Below are positions 23,039-32,700 of a stretch of DNA of 40,214 bases, one piece after another (within the stretch, counting starts at the first letter, position 1; each line of letters starts with the position of its first letter). The translations under genes were made by a program, and so were the position numbers. This stretch comes from Sedimentisphaerales bacterium (lineage in GTDB: Bacteria; Planctomycetota; Phycisphaerae; Sedimentisphaerales; SG8-4): the NCBI GenBank assembly GCA_016932895.1, contig JAFGCA010000767.1:1-40214 (forward strand), written 5' to 3'. Below the pieces are notes generated by a model. The model did not search any database. It worked only from the letters and a program-made list of their open reading frames with translations, and was not told the origin of the DNA.

Positions 23039-23293
23039 CTACATGGGTAACTCGTCGATTGGCATACGCTCCATCCGGAATCTGATCGTGCTTTCCCGTA
23101 GAGGGTTGTTGTTCCCCTCCTCGAAGATGGCTATCTCGAAAGCGTGGTCTCCTGGTTCGGGGAGAAGGTAACGATCGTATAGTCCCCATACGGCTTCGTC
23201 GTTCCGATCGACTTTGGCGGTGAAGATTCCCTGCGAATCACAGAGGAGATGATGGGTCCCCACCGCTGGTTTGTGGAGATTACGGGGACTCTT
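23039..23293 (-). pseudogene. Orphan C-terminal coding remnant
   Basis: The minus frame from ~23293 to the stop at 23039 has protein-like composition (VWGLYDRYLLPEPGDHAFEI, then RESTIRFRMERMP) but no credible start. It overlaps the end of the esterase gene in another frame by 14 bp. It reads as the tail of a lost gene, or of an esterase extension cut off by a frameshift; I do not recognise the family. Between 22750 and 23038 I see no gene. Confidence 0.4.
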
Positions 23294-24257
23294 GACGCAG
23301 AAAGGTCTCCACCCGGTCTGGTCCGTGAAGGTACCCGAGGCTGGCGAGGAATGTATCCATCTTCTTGACGGTGTCGACAAAGTACTGGTTTCGGGCGCGT
23401 ACGTAGTTGAAGAAACCATGTGCCTGGCCCGGATATCCGATGAGCTCACAACGGTTTCCCTTCTCGTTCATCTTCTCGGCGAACCGTGCAGAGGTGAAAT
23501 AGGGCACGGTGGTGTCCTCGCGGCCGTGGAAGATGATGGTCGGTGGCTGGCCTCGGCGTACGTGGTGATAGGGGGAGAGTTGTTCCGCTGGGACACCCAT
23601 CCGCTCTTCGAGCGAGTCGAGTCTGCCCCAGTCCTTGTCGGCCTGTCCTTCGATGGGCGCCAGCACCAGCGCCGGATTAAAGAGGACCAAGGCATTGGGG
23701 ACCGCCGAGACGGAGGTATCCTCTCCTTCCTCGTCGAATCCCTGAATCGTCCCCAAGGCGCCCGCGAGATGTCCGCCCGCGGAACCGCCGCCGGCCGCCA
23801 GACGATCCGGGTCTATTCCCAGTCGCTCGGCGTTTGCCCGGACCCAGCGCATGGCCGATTTCGCATCGCGAAAGCATGAAACCGCCTTGACCCCGTGCCG
23901 ACTCAGCACTCGATATTCGGCCGTCATCGCCACCATGCCACGGGCGGCCAGGTACCGGCAGTGGTGTTCAAACTGTGCGGGCGAACCGCTGCGCCAGCCA
24001 CCTCCAAAGAAGAATACGATAGCAGGCCGCTTGTCTCCCGTCCGGTGATTGGCAGGCTCAAAGATGTGGATGGGCAGTTCGACGTCCCCAATCCTCTTGT
24101 AGATCTCGGCTCGCGAACCCGGAAGTGATTTCGGGGCGGGCTGCACCTTCTGCCTCTTCGCGGCCCATGCCGCGGGACCGCCAAGCAAGAGGATGCCGGT
24201 AGCGAATGCGAGGATCTCGTATTGGACAACGGTGGCTCTCATGGCCTGCTTCTCCAT
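23280..24257 (-). CDS. Secreted alpha/beta-hydrolase (HSL-type esterase)
   Basis: A 325-residue product. The start at 24257 has AAGGA 6 nt before it; MRATVV, five codons later, is an alternative. It has a signal peptide (~residues 10-32, ILAFATGILLLGGPAAWA). The hydrolase fold shows an oxyanion-type loop FFFGGGWRSGSP, nucleophile GGGSAGGHLAG (Ser), acid GREDTTVPY (Asp) and GQAHGFF (His): a complete triad. The HGGG of the hormone-sensitive-lipase group is FGGG here. Likely an exported carboxylesterase acting on short acyl or acetyl esters, for example on polysaccharides; substrate is inferred from the neighbouring hydrolases. Same strand as the heparinase-like gene 83 bp upstream. Confidence 0.87.
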   Translation of the reverse strand: MEKQAMRATVVQYEILAFATGILLLGGPAAWAAKRQKVQPAPKSLPGSRAEIYKRIGDVELPIHIFEPANHRTGDKRPAIVFFFGGGWRSGSPAQFEHHCRYLAARGMVAMTAEYRVLSRHGVKAVSCFRDAKSAMRWVRANAERLGIDPDRLAAGGGSAGGHLAGALGTIQGFDEEGEDTSVSAVPNALVLFNPALVLAPIEGQADKDWGRLDSLEERMGVPAEQLSPYHHVRRGQPPTIIFHGREDTTVPYFTSARFAEKMNEKGNRCELIGYPGQAHGFFNYVRARNQYFVDTVKKMDTFLASLGYLHGPDRVETFLRQESP

Positions 24258-24330
24258 GGCCCGTCCTTACCATAACCGATGGTTCTACCGGATATGCGCG
24301 ACGCAGCGCAGATCACCCGGCCGACGCGTA

Positions 24331-24346
24331 CACTGACATGTCAGTG
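24331..24346. repeat. Perfect 16-bp palindrome at the end of the heparinase gene
   Basis: CACTGACATGTCAGTG is self-complementary without a loop and includes the heparinase stop codon. It could be an operator for the esterase gene, whose start lies ~75 bp downstream, or chance. Confidence 0.3.
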
Positions 24347-26767
24347 GCTTGAGCCTATGGTTTCAGATGTATCACGCAGTTGCAGTCGAAGCATCTGCTT
24401 CTCCGGGTCGTAGAGAAAGGCGGCAGGTCTGTCGTTCAGGCAAAGCGTGTGAGGCTTTTCCACCGCTCGAAAGCGTGCTCGGAGGAGAGGCTGGCCTTGC
24501 AGCGCCACCTGCATTTCCCGGTCTTGCCACGTGAATACAGTATAGACTTTTGAAAGCGACTGCAGAACGACCTTCTCATCCTTACGCAAGTAGCTGCCGC
24601 ACGCTATGAAGCAGCGGGTAAGGGAATCGGGATCGGTCTCCGCCGCGTCGGCCGACCGAGTCACAGCGATCAAGTATGCGTCCGTATCCCAGCCATCAAT
24701 CACATTGTTGCTGTTCCGGTGCATGCGCCGGCCATCGGCCATCAGGTTCAGCCAAACGTCCGTGACTGTCCGACTGCGATGGATGCGAACGCCGAGGGCA
24801 TTCTCCGCCTTCAGTGACTCGATACGAGGCACGCCGTTGTCGTTGCCCTGCGGCGCCGGGACTACCGCCGTGATGAACTTCGCCTCTCGCCTGGCGCCTT
24901 CAGGTGCAATCGCCAGGTAGGGCACCCGGGTGTCCGGGTCATGGTCCTTCAATCCCATTTTCTCAGTGAATCCGGCATCTTCCGGGAACAGCGAATGCAC
25001 GGTGACCTTCGCCTCTTCGTTCGAAAGAGTCAGAATCGAGCCTTCTTGCCGGGCAGTGCCCTCATAGTGCAGCAGCCATTCCAGTTGCCCCGGCTCATGG
25101 GTCCGAACATCGTCGATGATCAGAATAAGCTCATCGATCCATAGGAAGTGACGATAGTTGCGTGAGAACTTCCATGAGGTCGGCCCGGTGGCGTCGGCGA
25201 GAACATACTTGAGGTCCGCCGAATCGAGTAGATGATGGAGGCGCCCCGGTATGCTTACGCCGCGGTCGCCCCGACTGCATGCTTCCGGATTCTGGGCCTC
25301 GCCATCGATCAGGACCACGTTGTGCGCCCGGCTTTGGCGGTAATAGCCGGAGTATTCGGGTCGGCTGTACGAGCAATTGCCGGAGTCGATGATTATGGGT
25401 TTGCCCGCGTGGAACAGCACGAATGAACCTGCATCCGGATGGGCGTGATTCCAGGTGAAGCCTGACTTGGCCGCCAACAGGGTGGCGTTGTCGTCCCAGG
25501 ACGACCGGAGGACGGCCCATCCGATATCGGGATAGAGAACCGATCGAGGCAGGTTGCTCGGTGGCCGTGCAGTAGGTTGTGTTTTGTCGTAGAGCAGTGC
25601 GATTGGATCGGTGGTCTCGGGGTCGACTCGATTCACATACCACTGGTAGGCTTCGTTTTCATAGCCCTGGGCCAGGAGCAGGCGCAGGGTCCGGGCGCCG
25701 GACGCGCCGAGACTGCTATCCCCGAAATTGACCGAGAGCATGGAATCATTCGTGGGATAGGATGTATGAACGAAGAAGTCACCGGCCGTCTCCAGTAGCG
25801 GGATCTCCGGTGTGCCGGCAGCACCGCGGACGTTCGTGCATGCCAGGCGAAACCGCAGGTACTCGGCCAAGGCGTAGTTCGCATAGTTGACACTCTCGTA
25901 GAACGCGCCGCCCCGGTCAAAATTGGGGGATTTGTTCTGCAGGACGTTGCCCTGGTAGCAGAACCATTCGGGGAATGCATCCGAGACTTCCTGAACCCAG
26001 GACTCGGCCTGAGGCTCATCTCCCTGAAGCGACAAAGCCGCCAGGCCTGCCATGGAGACACAGACGCTCCACCAGTTGTGCCCCATAGAATCCAGGGCAT
26101 GGATGCGTTTACCCCCGAGAACCCAGTCATTCAGGGTCGGCAGGATGCCCAGTCTGACCATGGATCGGGCGATGGAGGTGCGTTCCGCATCGCTCAGGAA
26201 GTCATAGATGCAATCGTACCCTACGGCGTAGCCGAAGCAGAATCGGGCCGTATTCAACTCGGAGTGCCACGGCGGTGTCCGGTGGGCGTCGCCCGCCCAT
26301 CGCGTGAGTGTGCCGTAATGAAGAAGGGCTTCTTTGAGTTTCCGGGCATAGGCTGCGTTGCCGGTCATTCGATAAGCCAAGCCAAGTGCGGGGGCCATGC
26401 CAGCAACCTGATTGCTGGGTCTGCCGTAGTTGCCGTGCTGGCCGGTCCCGCCTTCGGCGTATTCCTTCGAGACCAGATCCTCTGTTAGCTGACGATCGGC
26501 GCGTTGCTTGATTCGCAGCCATGCTTCCCGAGACCGGCGGTCATGTTCGATCCGCTGCCGGAACTTCTCTACCCTGTCAGGTGTAAAAAACAACCGGGGC
26601 CGGACGGTGTTCCACGCGGTGCCGGCAGTGCGATTCCGATCGTCTGCAACTGTTTGATGGGCCGCTTCAGGATCGGCGGATGCCGGCGCAGGCCGGCGGG
26701 GGCCGATCGATATCATGAGGAAGATGACGCCAGCGACGTGGATCCAATCACGATTGTCGTGTTTCAT
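24341..26767 (-). CDS. Heparinase II/III family polysaccharide lyase
   Basis: An 808-residue product; GGAG lies 8 nt before the ATG. An N-terminal export signal is likely (HVAGVIFLMISIG, residues ~10-22). Residues ~60-380 form an alpha/alpha toroid (RPRLFFTPDRVEKFRQRI, NWWSVCVSMAGLAAL, GAFYESVNYANYALAEYL). Residues ~430-700 carry the heparinase II/III beta domain with its hallmark FTWNHAHPDAGSFVLFHAGK and RAHNVVLIDGEAQ. Family members (PL12, PL15, PL17, PL21) cleave uronate polysaccharides such as heparin, heparan or alginate by beta-elimination using a Tyr/His pair; the exact family cannot be told by eye. Fits with the nearby esterase, deacetylase and glycosidase-like genes. Confidence 0.85.
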   Translation of the reverse strand: MKHDNRDWIHVAGVIFLMISIGPRRPAPASADPEAAHQTVADDRNRTAGTAWNTVRPRLFFTPDRVEKFRQRIEHDRRSREAWLRIKQRADRQLTEDLVSKEYAEGGTGQHGNYGRPSNQVAGMAPALGLAYRMTGNAAYARKLKEALLHYGTLTRWAGDAHRTPPWHSELNTARFCFGYAVGYDCIYDFLSDAERTSIARSMVRLGILPTLNDWVLGGKRIHALDSMGHNWWSVCVSMAGLAALSLQGDEPQAESWVQEVSDAFPEWFCYQGNVLQNKSPNFDRGGAFYESVNYANYALAEYLRFRLACTNVRGAAGTPEIPLLETAGDFFVHTSYPTNDSMLSVNFGDSSLGASGARTLRLLLAQGYENEAYQWYVNRVDPETTDPIALLYDKTQPTARPPSNLPRSVLYPDIGWAVLRSSWDDNATLLAAKSGFTWNHAHPDAGSFVLFHAGKPIIIDSGNCSYSRPEYSGYYRQSRAHNVVLIDGEAQNPEACSRGDRGVSIPGRLHHLLDSADLKYVLADATGPTSWKFSRNYRHFLWIDELILIIDDVRTHEPGQLEWLLHYEGTARQEGSILTLSNEEAKVTVHSLFPEDAGFTEKMGLKDHDPDTRVPYLAIAPEGARREAKFITAVVPAPQGNDNGVPRIESLKAENALGVRIHRSRTVTDVWLNLMADGRRMHRNSNNVIDGWDTDAYLIAVTRSADAAETDPDSLTRCFIACGSYLRKDEKVVLQSLSKVYTVFTWQDREMQVALQGQPLLRARFRAVEKPHTLCLNDRPAAFLYDPEKQMLRLQLRDTSETIGSSH

Positions 26768-26860
26768 CCGGACTTCTCCTCGTGATATTCTCCTGAGGTT
26801 GTCTTTCGGTCCGCGTCCTCTGATTCCCGGGCCTGCCGCGTCACCTCAGCAATGCCCGGT

Positions 26861-26892
26861 TCAGGCGTGCACAACGAGCCGTGCACGCCTGA
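26861..26892. terminator. Perfect 12-bp inverted repeat downstream of HU
   Basis: TCAGGCGTGCAC-AACGAGCC-GTGCACGCCTGA lies 33 bp after the HU stop codon (transcription on the minus strand). The strong stem suggests a terminator, but no T-run follows on the minus strand, so a Rho-type or attenuating hairpin is equally possible. Confidence 0.5.
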
Positions 26893-26924
26893 CTTTCCGC
26901 GACACATCAGGGTTGTTTCCGCAG

Positions 26925-27257
26925 TTAGACCATGTCCTTGAGGTTCTTGAGCGGCCGGACCTTCACGACATTGCGCGCCGGCTTGGCCTTGAACATCGTC
27001 TCTTCCCCGGTGAAGGGATTGATGCCCTTGCGGGCCTTGGTGGCCGGTTTGCGTACGACCGTCAGCTTCATCAGGCCCGGGACCGTGTAGGCACCGGGGC
27101 CACGACGGCTAAGGCTCTTCTTGATTTGGCCGGCCATCGCCTCAAACACCGAACCGACTTGCTTTTTTGTCAGGCCGGTCTCATCTGCGATGCCGGATAC
27201 GATTTCACTCTTGGTCATGGGTTTTTCCTGTGCTTTCACTGCATTTGCCTTTGCCAT
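26925..27257 (-). CDS. HU-family DNA-binding protein
   Basis: A 110-residue product. A ~14-residue basic/polar extension (AKANAVKAQEKP) precedes the HU fold: MTKSEIVSGIADETGLTKKQ, then VFEAMAGQIKKSL, the beta-arm region (VRKPATKARKGINPFTGEE; the RKGxNPxTGE signature with its Pro is intact) and VKVRPLKNLKDMV. HU dimers bend and compact DNA. The ribosome site AAGGAGG is strong and the promoter at 27333-27361 has a consensus -35, consistent with high expression. No partner gene is adjacent. Confidence 0.95.
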   Translation of the reverse strand: MAKANAVKAQEKPMTKSEIVSGIADETGLTKKQVGSVFEAMAGQIKKSLSRRGPGAYTVPGLMKLTVVRKPATKARKGINPFTGEETMFKAKPARNVVKVRPLKNLKDMV

Positions 27258-27332
27258 AGCTCTTGGCCTCCTTACACTGAAACAGAATTTAGATAAACGA
27301 ATCCGCCGAGTTGACGGCAGTAAGTCTGAGCA

Positions 27333-27361
27333 TCCATAGAGACTTTTACGGCGGTTGTCAA
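27333..27361 (-). promoter_or_regulatory. HU promoter
   Basis: On the minus strand consensus TTGACA (27361-27356), a 17-bp spacer and TATGGA (27338-27333) lie ~75 bp before the HU start. Confidence 0.6.
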
Positions 27362-27402
27362 GCAGGAAAGGGCGTGCTTACAGGCTTCTCATAGGGGAAC
27401 AC

Positions 27403-29436
27403 TCACCTTTCTGCCTTCGAAACGACCAGCGGCAGTTGGATCGAGCTTGCATGATCCGGGCAGTGCCATACTCGCTGTACGGCCTTTTTGTAGTCCTTGG
27501 GCTGGGCAAAGAAGATGCTCTCTACGAAAGTCTGCGGGTTGCGGTCGTACAAGGGGAACCAGCTCGACTGGACTTGCACCATGAGACGATGACCCGGAAG
27601 AAACACATGATTTGCTGTGGGCAGGGCGAAGCGATATGGCAGCGGTTCCTGGGGCGTAATCGCCCGTGGTGTCTCCAGGGTCTCACGGTAGCGCCCGCGA
27701 AAGATGTCGGCAGAGACCATGAGCTGATAGCCGCCCATCTTCGGATCGCCGGCGACTTCGTCGGGGTAGACATCGATGAGTTTCACCACCCAGTCGCTGT
27801 CCGTTCCACTCGTAGAAGCCACCAGGTTGACCATCGGGCGTCCGCTGATCTTCAGGGGTTCGGTCAGTACGTCGGACTCATACACCAAGACATCGGTGCG
27901 ACCCGAGGCCTCGCGTTGATCGTCGAGCAACCACTGAGACCACGTGTCCCCCTCTTCGTACCCTGGAGCCTGAATGGGTCGCGCCCGGTAAGGGACCGGT
28001 TTGGCCGGATCGGAAATGAACTCGTCGTATTTCGCCTCGTCGCCAGGTGGCGGGCGAAAACTGAGTGTCAGATCGGCGCCCAGATAGAGCGGGGTCGGTT
28101 TGATCCTGCACCCGCTCTCGCACGCGGGCCAAGCCAACAGTTTTCGCCACTTGTTTGTCCCGGTCTCGTAGGCAATGACCGGGGCTACGTCCGCCTGCGG
28201 CGCGTCGTCCTGCAGGTATCGATCAAGGAAGGGGCGAAGAATCTCTTGGCGGAAGTAGTGCGAAGTGTCGCTGGTGAACCTAATCGCTCCCAACGAGCTG
28301 CCTTCTCCAATCATCTGGCCATGAGACCAGGGGCCGATCACCAGGAAGATCTTGTCATTGTCCGCGTCCTTGGGCTCGATCTCCGCATACACGGCCGGGG
28401 CGCCGTAAATGTCCTCCGCGTCCCAGAGGCTGTGGACGATCATCATCGGCACCTCCACCGGACGACCGGCCAAGACGCGGTCGACCGCCTGATCGCGCCA
28501 GAACGCGTCGTAACTCGGATGGGCCAGGATCTTCCGCCAGAAGCCCACCTGTTCAAGCCCTCGGCGTTTGCCCAGGGCACCGGCCGACCCCGCTTCCATG
28601 TACATGTCGTAATCGTCAAAGTGACTCGTCCACCACTTGAACTCGTTCTTGCGCGTAGCCTGCTGCTCGTACGGGTACGGCATCATCTGTTGCCGAAACG
28701 CGCCGTAGTGAAACCAATCGTCGCCGAGCCAGCCGTCGACCATCGGATTCATGGGCACAGTCACCTTGAGCGCCGGGTGTGGGTTCACCGCACCCATAAG
28801 CGTCAGGAAGCCGTTGTAAGAGATGCCCAATAGGCCGACCCTGCCATTGGATTCGGGGACGTTCTTTACCAGCCAGTCAATGGTATCATAGGTGTCAGTG
28901 GAGTGATCCACCGGCGTTGGATTCTGCGGCCCGCTCAGCGGGCGGTTCATTACGTAATCGCCTTCCGAGCCATACTTGCCGCGAATGTCCTGAACGACGC
29001 GGATGTAGTTCCCGCCGACCACCACGTCGGTCGCGTTGTCGTAGCCGTACAGGACGGGCCCATAGTGGGCACTCTGGGCATGACTGGTCAGCTCGTCGGC
29101 GCTGTAGCAGGTGCGCGTGAGCAGCATGGGGGACGACTGGGCGCGTTTCGGCACCAGAATCACCGTGTGCAGTTTCACACCGTCGCGCATGGGGATCATG
29201 GCGGTTCGCCGTTCGTGGTCGAACCCCGTATGCGTCGGCTGAAACCTGGCCGGGATTTCGCTGGGAAAATCCGGGTACTTCGCGGGGAACTCAGTGTCAC
29301 TTAGGGCGATCGCCGTCGAGGCAGACCACAGCGACAAACACACGGCCGCTAAAACGGGGACTATCGTTGTTTGGCAGACATGCCGGCGGCGAAACATCTG
29401 TGTTCCCTTGCTGACAGGAAGCCTGGTTGTGGCCAT
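27403..29436 (-). CDS. Secreted CocE/NonD-family hydrolase (S15-type acylase/ester hydrolase)
   Basis: A 677-residue product from the ATG at 29436, which has AGGAG 6 nt upstream (29447-29443); the ATG at 29460 has none. The N-terminus carries an export signal (TTIVPVLAAVCLSLWSAST). Catalytic features: entrance MIPMRDGVKLHTVILVPK, VVQDIRGKYGSEGDY, nucleophile GLLGISYNGF (G-x-S-Y-x-G), acid near SLWDAEDIYGA and the His in VIGPWSHGQM. The C-terminal third is the jelly-roll domain (PLKISGRPMVNL ... LPGHRLMVQVQSSWFPLYDR). Closest in layout to alpha-amino-acid ester hydrolases and glutaryl-7-ACA acylases, which hydrolyse or transfer acyl groups on amino-acid esters and beta-lactams. Natural substrate unknown. 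Confidence 0.9.
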   Translation of the reverse strand: MATTRLPVSKGTQMFRRRHVCQTTIVPVLAAVCLSLWSASTAIALSDTEFPAKYPDFPSEIPARFQPTHTGFDHERRTAMIPMRDGVKLHTVILVPKRAQSSPMLLTRTCYSADELTSHAQSAHYGPVLYGYDNATDVVVGGNYIRVVQDIRGKYGSEGDYVMNRPLSGPQNPTPVDHSTDTYDTIDWLVKNVPESNGRVGLLGISYNGFLTLMGAVNPHPALKVTVPMNPMVDGWLGDDWFHYGAFRQQMMPYPYEQQATRKNEFKWWTSHFDDYDMYMEAGSAGALGKRRGLEQVGFWRKILAHPSYDAFWRDQAVDRVLAGRPVEVPMMIVHSLWDAEDIYGAPAVYAEIEPKDADNDKIFLVIGPWSHGQMIGEGSSLGAIRFTSDTSHYFRQEILRPFLDRYLQDDAPQADVAPVIAYETGTNKWRKLLAWPACESGCRIKPTPLYLGADLTLSFRPPPGDEAKYDEFISDPAKPVPYRARPIQAPGYEEGDTWSQWLLDDQREASGRTDVLVYESDVLTEPLKISGRPMVNLVASTSGTDSDWVVKLIDVYPDEVAGDPKMGGYQLMVSADIFRGRYRETLETPRAITPQEPLPYRFALPTANHVFLPGHRLMVQVQSSWFPLYDRNPQTFVESIFFAQPKDYKKAVQRVWHCPDHASSIQLPLVVSKAER

Positions 29437-29517
29437 GACCGTCTCCTTTGCCGTGTCCATGTTGCATGTTCGTTGGAAACGCGCGCAACTGCTATGATCG
29501 CGTGAGAATGCAGTGCA

Positions 29518-29545
29518 ATTATATTGATTCGCAGTGTACCCGCAA
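29518..29545 (-). promoter_or_regulatory. Promoter for the CocE/NonD gene
   Basis: On the minus strand TTGCGG (29545-29540), a 16-bp spacer and a perfect TATAAT (29523-29518) precede the start at 29436. The rest of the divergent gap (29437-29768) holds only a weak plus-strand candidate (TTGCCG at ~29694 with TATAGC) and no gene. Confidence 0.55.
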
Positions 29546-29768
29546 ACTTCATCCGCCTCAAAAATGCACCGCTTTCTGCCACGCGTGTGTTAGCACGCCG
29601 TACGTGTCCTGTGCCGCCAAGAGGACCTGCCGAGGATGCCCGGATGGCAGGAGATGCAGCAACGGGTCGGATTTTCCCCGGGAATGGTTACTTGCCGGTC
29701 TTGGATTACCGGTATAGCATGGTGCCAACCGGCCGGCATAACGCTGCCCTTTTACTGGAGACATACTC

Positions 29769-32700
29769 ATGGAAACGAAGAGGATCAGGAAAAAGACGAG
29801 GATGGCAGTTGTGGCATGTGTTGTTTTTGCCTGTGGTTCGCTCCAGGCGAGTCAGAGCAGCGCAGAGAGACTCTCCGATGAGATTTGCGACATGGCGCCG
29901 TTCGGCTTGCGGATCTCGGACGGTCGGTGGCATGGAATCCGCTGGGCTGAGCCGCGGAAGGTCAGGAAAGTGCTCGTTCAGTTCGAAGAGGACCAGACTC
30001 TGCCGGCCCCGTCTGAGGTAACGCTACAGTATTGGCGCAGGACCTGGGATGGAAAGGCGGACCCGCTTCAAGCCGAGCGGGGGGCCGGAGGAGTGGGGTG
30101 GGATGCGATGGATGACTGGACCAACGGCACGTGGATCGACGCCCAAACATCCCTCAGCGCAGACGGAAGGACCTGGACGTTTGCATTCCTGCCGATCACC
30201 GCGAAGGAAATTGAAGGCGTACGGGGCCCCGGGGTCGCCTACCGCAAGACTCTCTGGGTTCGCCTGCTCTTTGCCCGGCCCGCCCCTCGACTTCGCAGCC
30301 TGCGCGTACTGACCGAGTCCGCGTATCAACCCATGAGAGCGCGCATTCATTTTGGCCGACCGGCCTGGTCTGCAGCAAAGACCGCCGGCGTGGAAACGGG
30401 TCGTTTTGAAGTCCATAACGGGCGTCTCGTGAACGTGCGTCCGGTCGACGATGGGCCCGTCGACATCGCTGAAGACTTCACATGGTCACTGCCGGCCAAC
30501 GTCGAAGCCACGATCGAGGCCGATTTCCTCATGGCCCGAGATCCTGCCGACGACCGGTATGACCGGACCGTCGTTACGGTTCGCTCCAGCGGCCGCCCAT
30601 TCTCCTTTGCCGCGGACGAGATTGCGCGGGGCGATCGTATTCTCGTTGACGATCTTGGTGTGCTGGTCACGCAGGCACAGGACACGATCACCCTCGAAGG
30701 CTATCGCGCGGCGCTGCGCACCGGTTTTGGAGGACGCACGGTGTACGAGCGCGTGGAGGGCGCCTCGGAGCAGACGTTGTCAAGGGCGTGGAACGACATG
30801 CCTCTCAAGCGGCCACTCTGGTTTGTTCACGGGCTGCCGGGAGACCGCAACACGATGAGGCAGCATCCCAACGGCGAGATCGATGTGACTGCGGTCGGCC
30901 GGTGGTTTGCCGTACAGCGAAGCGAGCGAGACAGCAGGCGTAAGCAGTGGAATGGCAATATGCTCCAGATTTCGTTCGGATTCCCGGACGAGACGCTGCG
31001 CGGCGGAAGGAGGCTGGAAGAAGGGTATCTGCCTCTGGTTCATACCTGGTGGCAGGACGGGCCGGTATACTACGAGCAGATGAGCATCCTGGATGCACTG
31101 GATGCGGATCTCAATGACATCGACCTGGACGACCCGACCGTCCTTCTGATGCGGGTCCGAATGATCAATGTCTCGCAGACGGACCGTGCGCCGGTACGAC
31201 TGCGCCTGGCATCCGAGGCGCGAGGTGAGGGCAAGCTGACCGTTCAGCACGGCCAGGCTATTGCGCAGACCGATGGAGGGCCCCGCTTGCGGTTCCTCAT
31301 CCTTGGCGGCGAACAGGGCAGCTTCACCGAAGAGGGAGACTCGACGGCGTGGGCGGCAAACCTCCCGCCGGGAGAGGCGATGACACTGCATTTTTGTATA
31401 CCCTCAGTCACGCTTACGCATGCGAAGGAGATCGAGGCCCTGCGGACACGCGATTTCGAGTCCGATGTCCGACGCGTTTGTAGTTTCTGGCGGGAATTGA
31501 CCGCCCAAGCCACCCAAATCGAAACGCCGGAACCCTGGATCAATGATTTCTACAAGGCCCATCTGAGGCATTTGCTCGTCAATTGCTTCAAGGAGCTCGA
31601 TTCTGATCTCCTGCACGCCCACGTCGGCACGTTCTCCTACGGCGTTTATCCCAACGAATCGGTGATGATGATAAGCGACCTGGACCGCCGCGGCCTGCAC
31701 GAGCATGCACGGCATAATCTGGATGCCTTCCTACACTACCAGGGCACCGTCTCCATGCCCGGCAACTTCCGCGGCCGCGAGGGGCAGTTCTACGGCGCCG
31801 GCGGCCACGAAACGGGCGGGTACAACAAGAGTCATGGCTATGTGATGTGGAACATGGCGCAGCACTGGCAGTTAACGCGAGATCGCGCGTGGATGCAGCA
31901 AGCGGTGCCCAAGCTCGTCAAGGCCTGCGATTGGGTTGTCGAGGAGCGCAAAGCCACCATGAGAATCCTCGCCGATGGCACGAAACCGCTGGAATACGGC
32001 TGGCTCCCGAGCGGTTCTCTGGAAGACGTCACCGATTACTGGTATTGGCTGGCCACGAACAGCGCCACGGTCTGGGGCTTTCAGGCCCTGGCCGGAGCCC
32101 TCGCCGACTCCGGGCATCCCGAAGGCGAGCGGCTGCAGAAGCAAGCGCAGGCCTTCTACGACGATTTCATGCGCGGGATCACCGAATCACGCATCCGTTG
32201 CCCGGTCGTGCGGTTGCGGGACGCCACCTATGTGCCGAAGATTCCTTCGCGACTCTATGAGCGCGGCCGCGCCCACGGCTGGTTGCGCGAGACCCTTGAG
32301 GGCGCTCTGTTCCTTCCGGCATACAGGTTGCTTTCCCCGGACGTGCCGGAGACGCAGTGGATCCTGAAGGACTACGAGGACAACCTTTATATCTCCGAAC
32401 GGTATGGTTATGCGATACCGGCGTTTGAAGACTTCTGGTTCTCTCGCGGCGGGTTCTCCATGCAGGCCAATTTGCTGGACGGTCCACTGCCGTATCTGTG
32501 GCGCGATGACATCAAGCATTTCGTCCGCGCATACTTCAACAGTTTCGCCTCGGCCTTCTATCCCGAGATTCGTATGTGCAATGAACACTCCCTTCCGGAG
32601 CTTGGCTACCCCAGGGGCGATCATTTCAAGTCGTCGGATGAGGCCCAGTCTACATACTGGCTGCGGCTGATGTTTATCAACGAAGTGGACTCGATGCTGT

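Noticed and set aside
27355..28833. 492-codon plus-strand frame opposite the CocE/NonD gene
   Set aside because: Complement of the catalytic hydrolase; no independent support.
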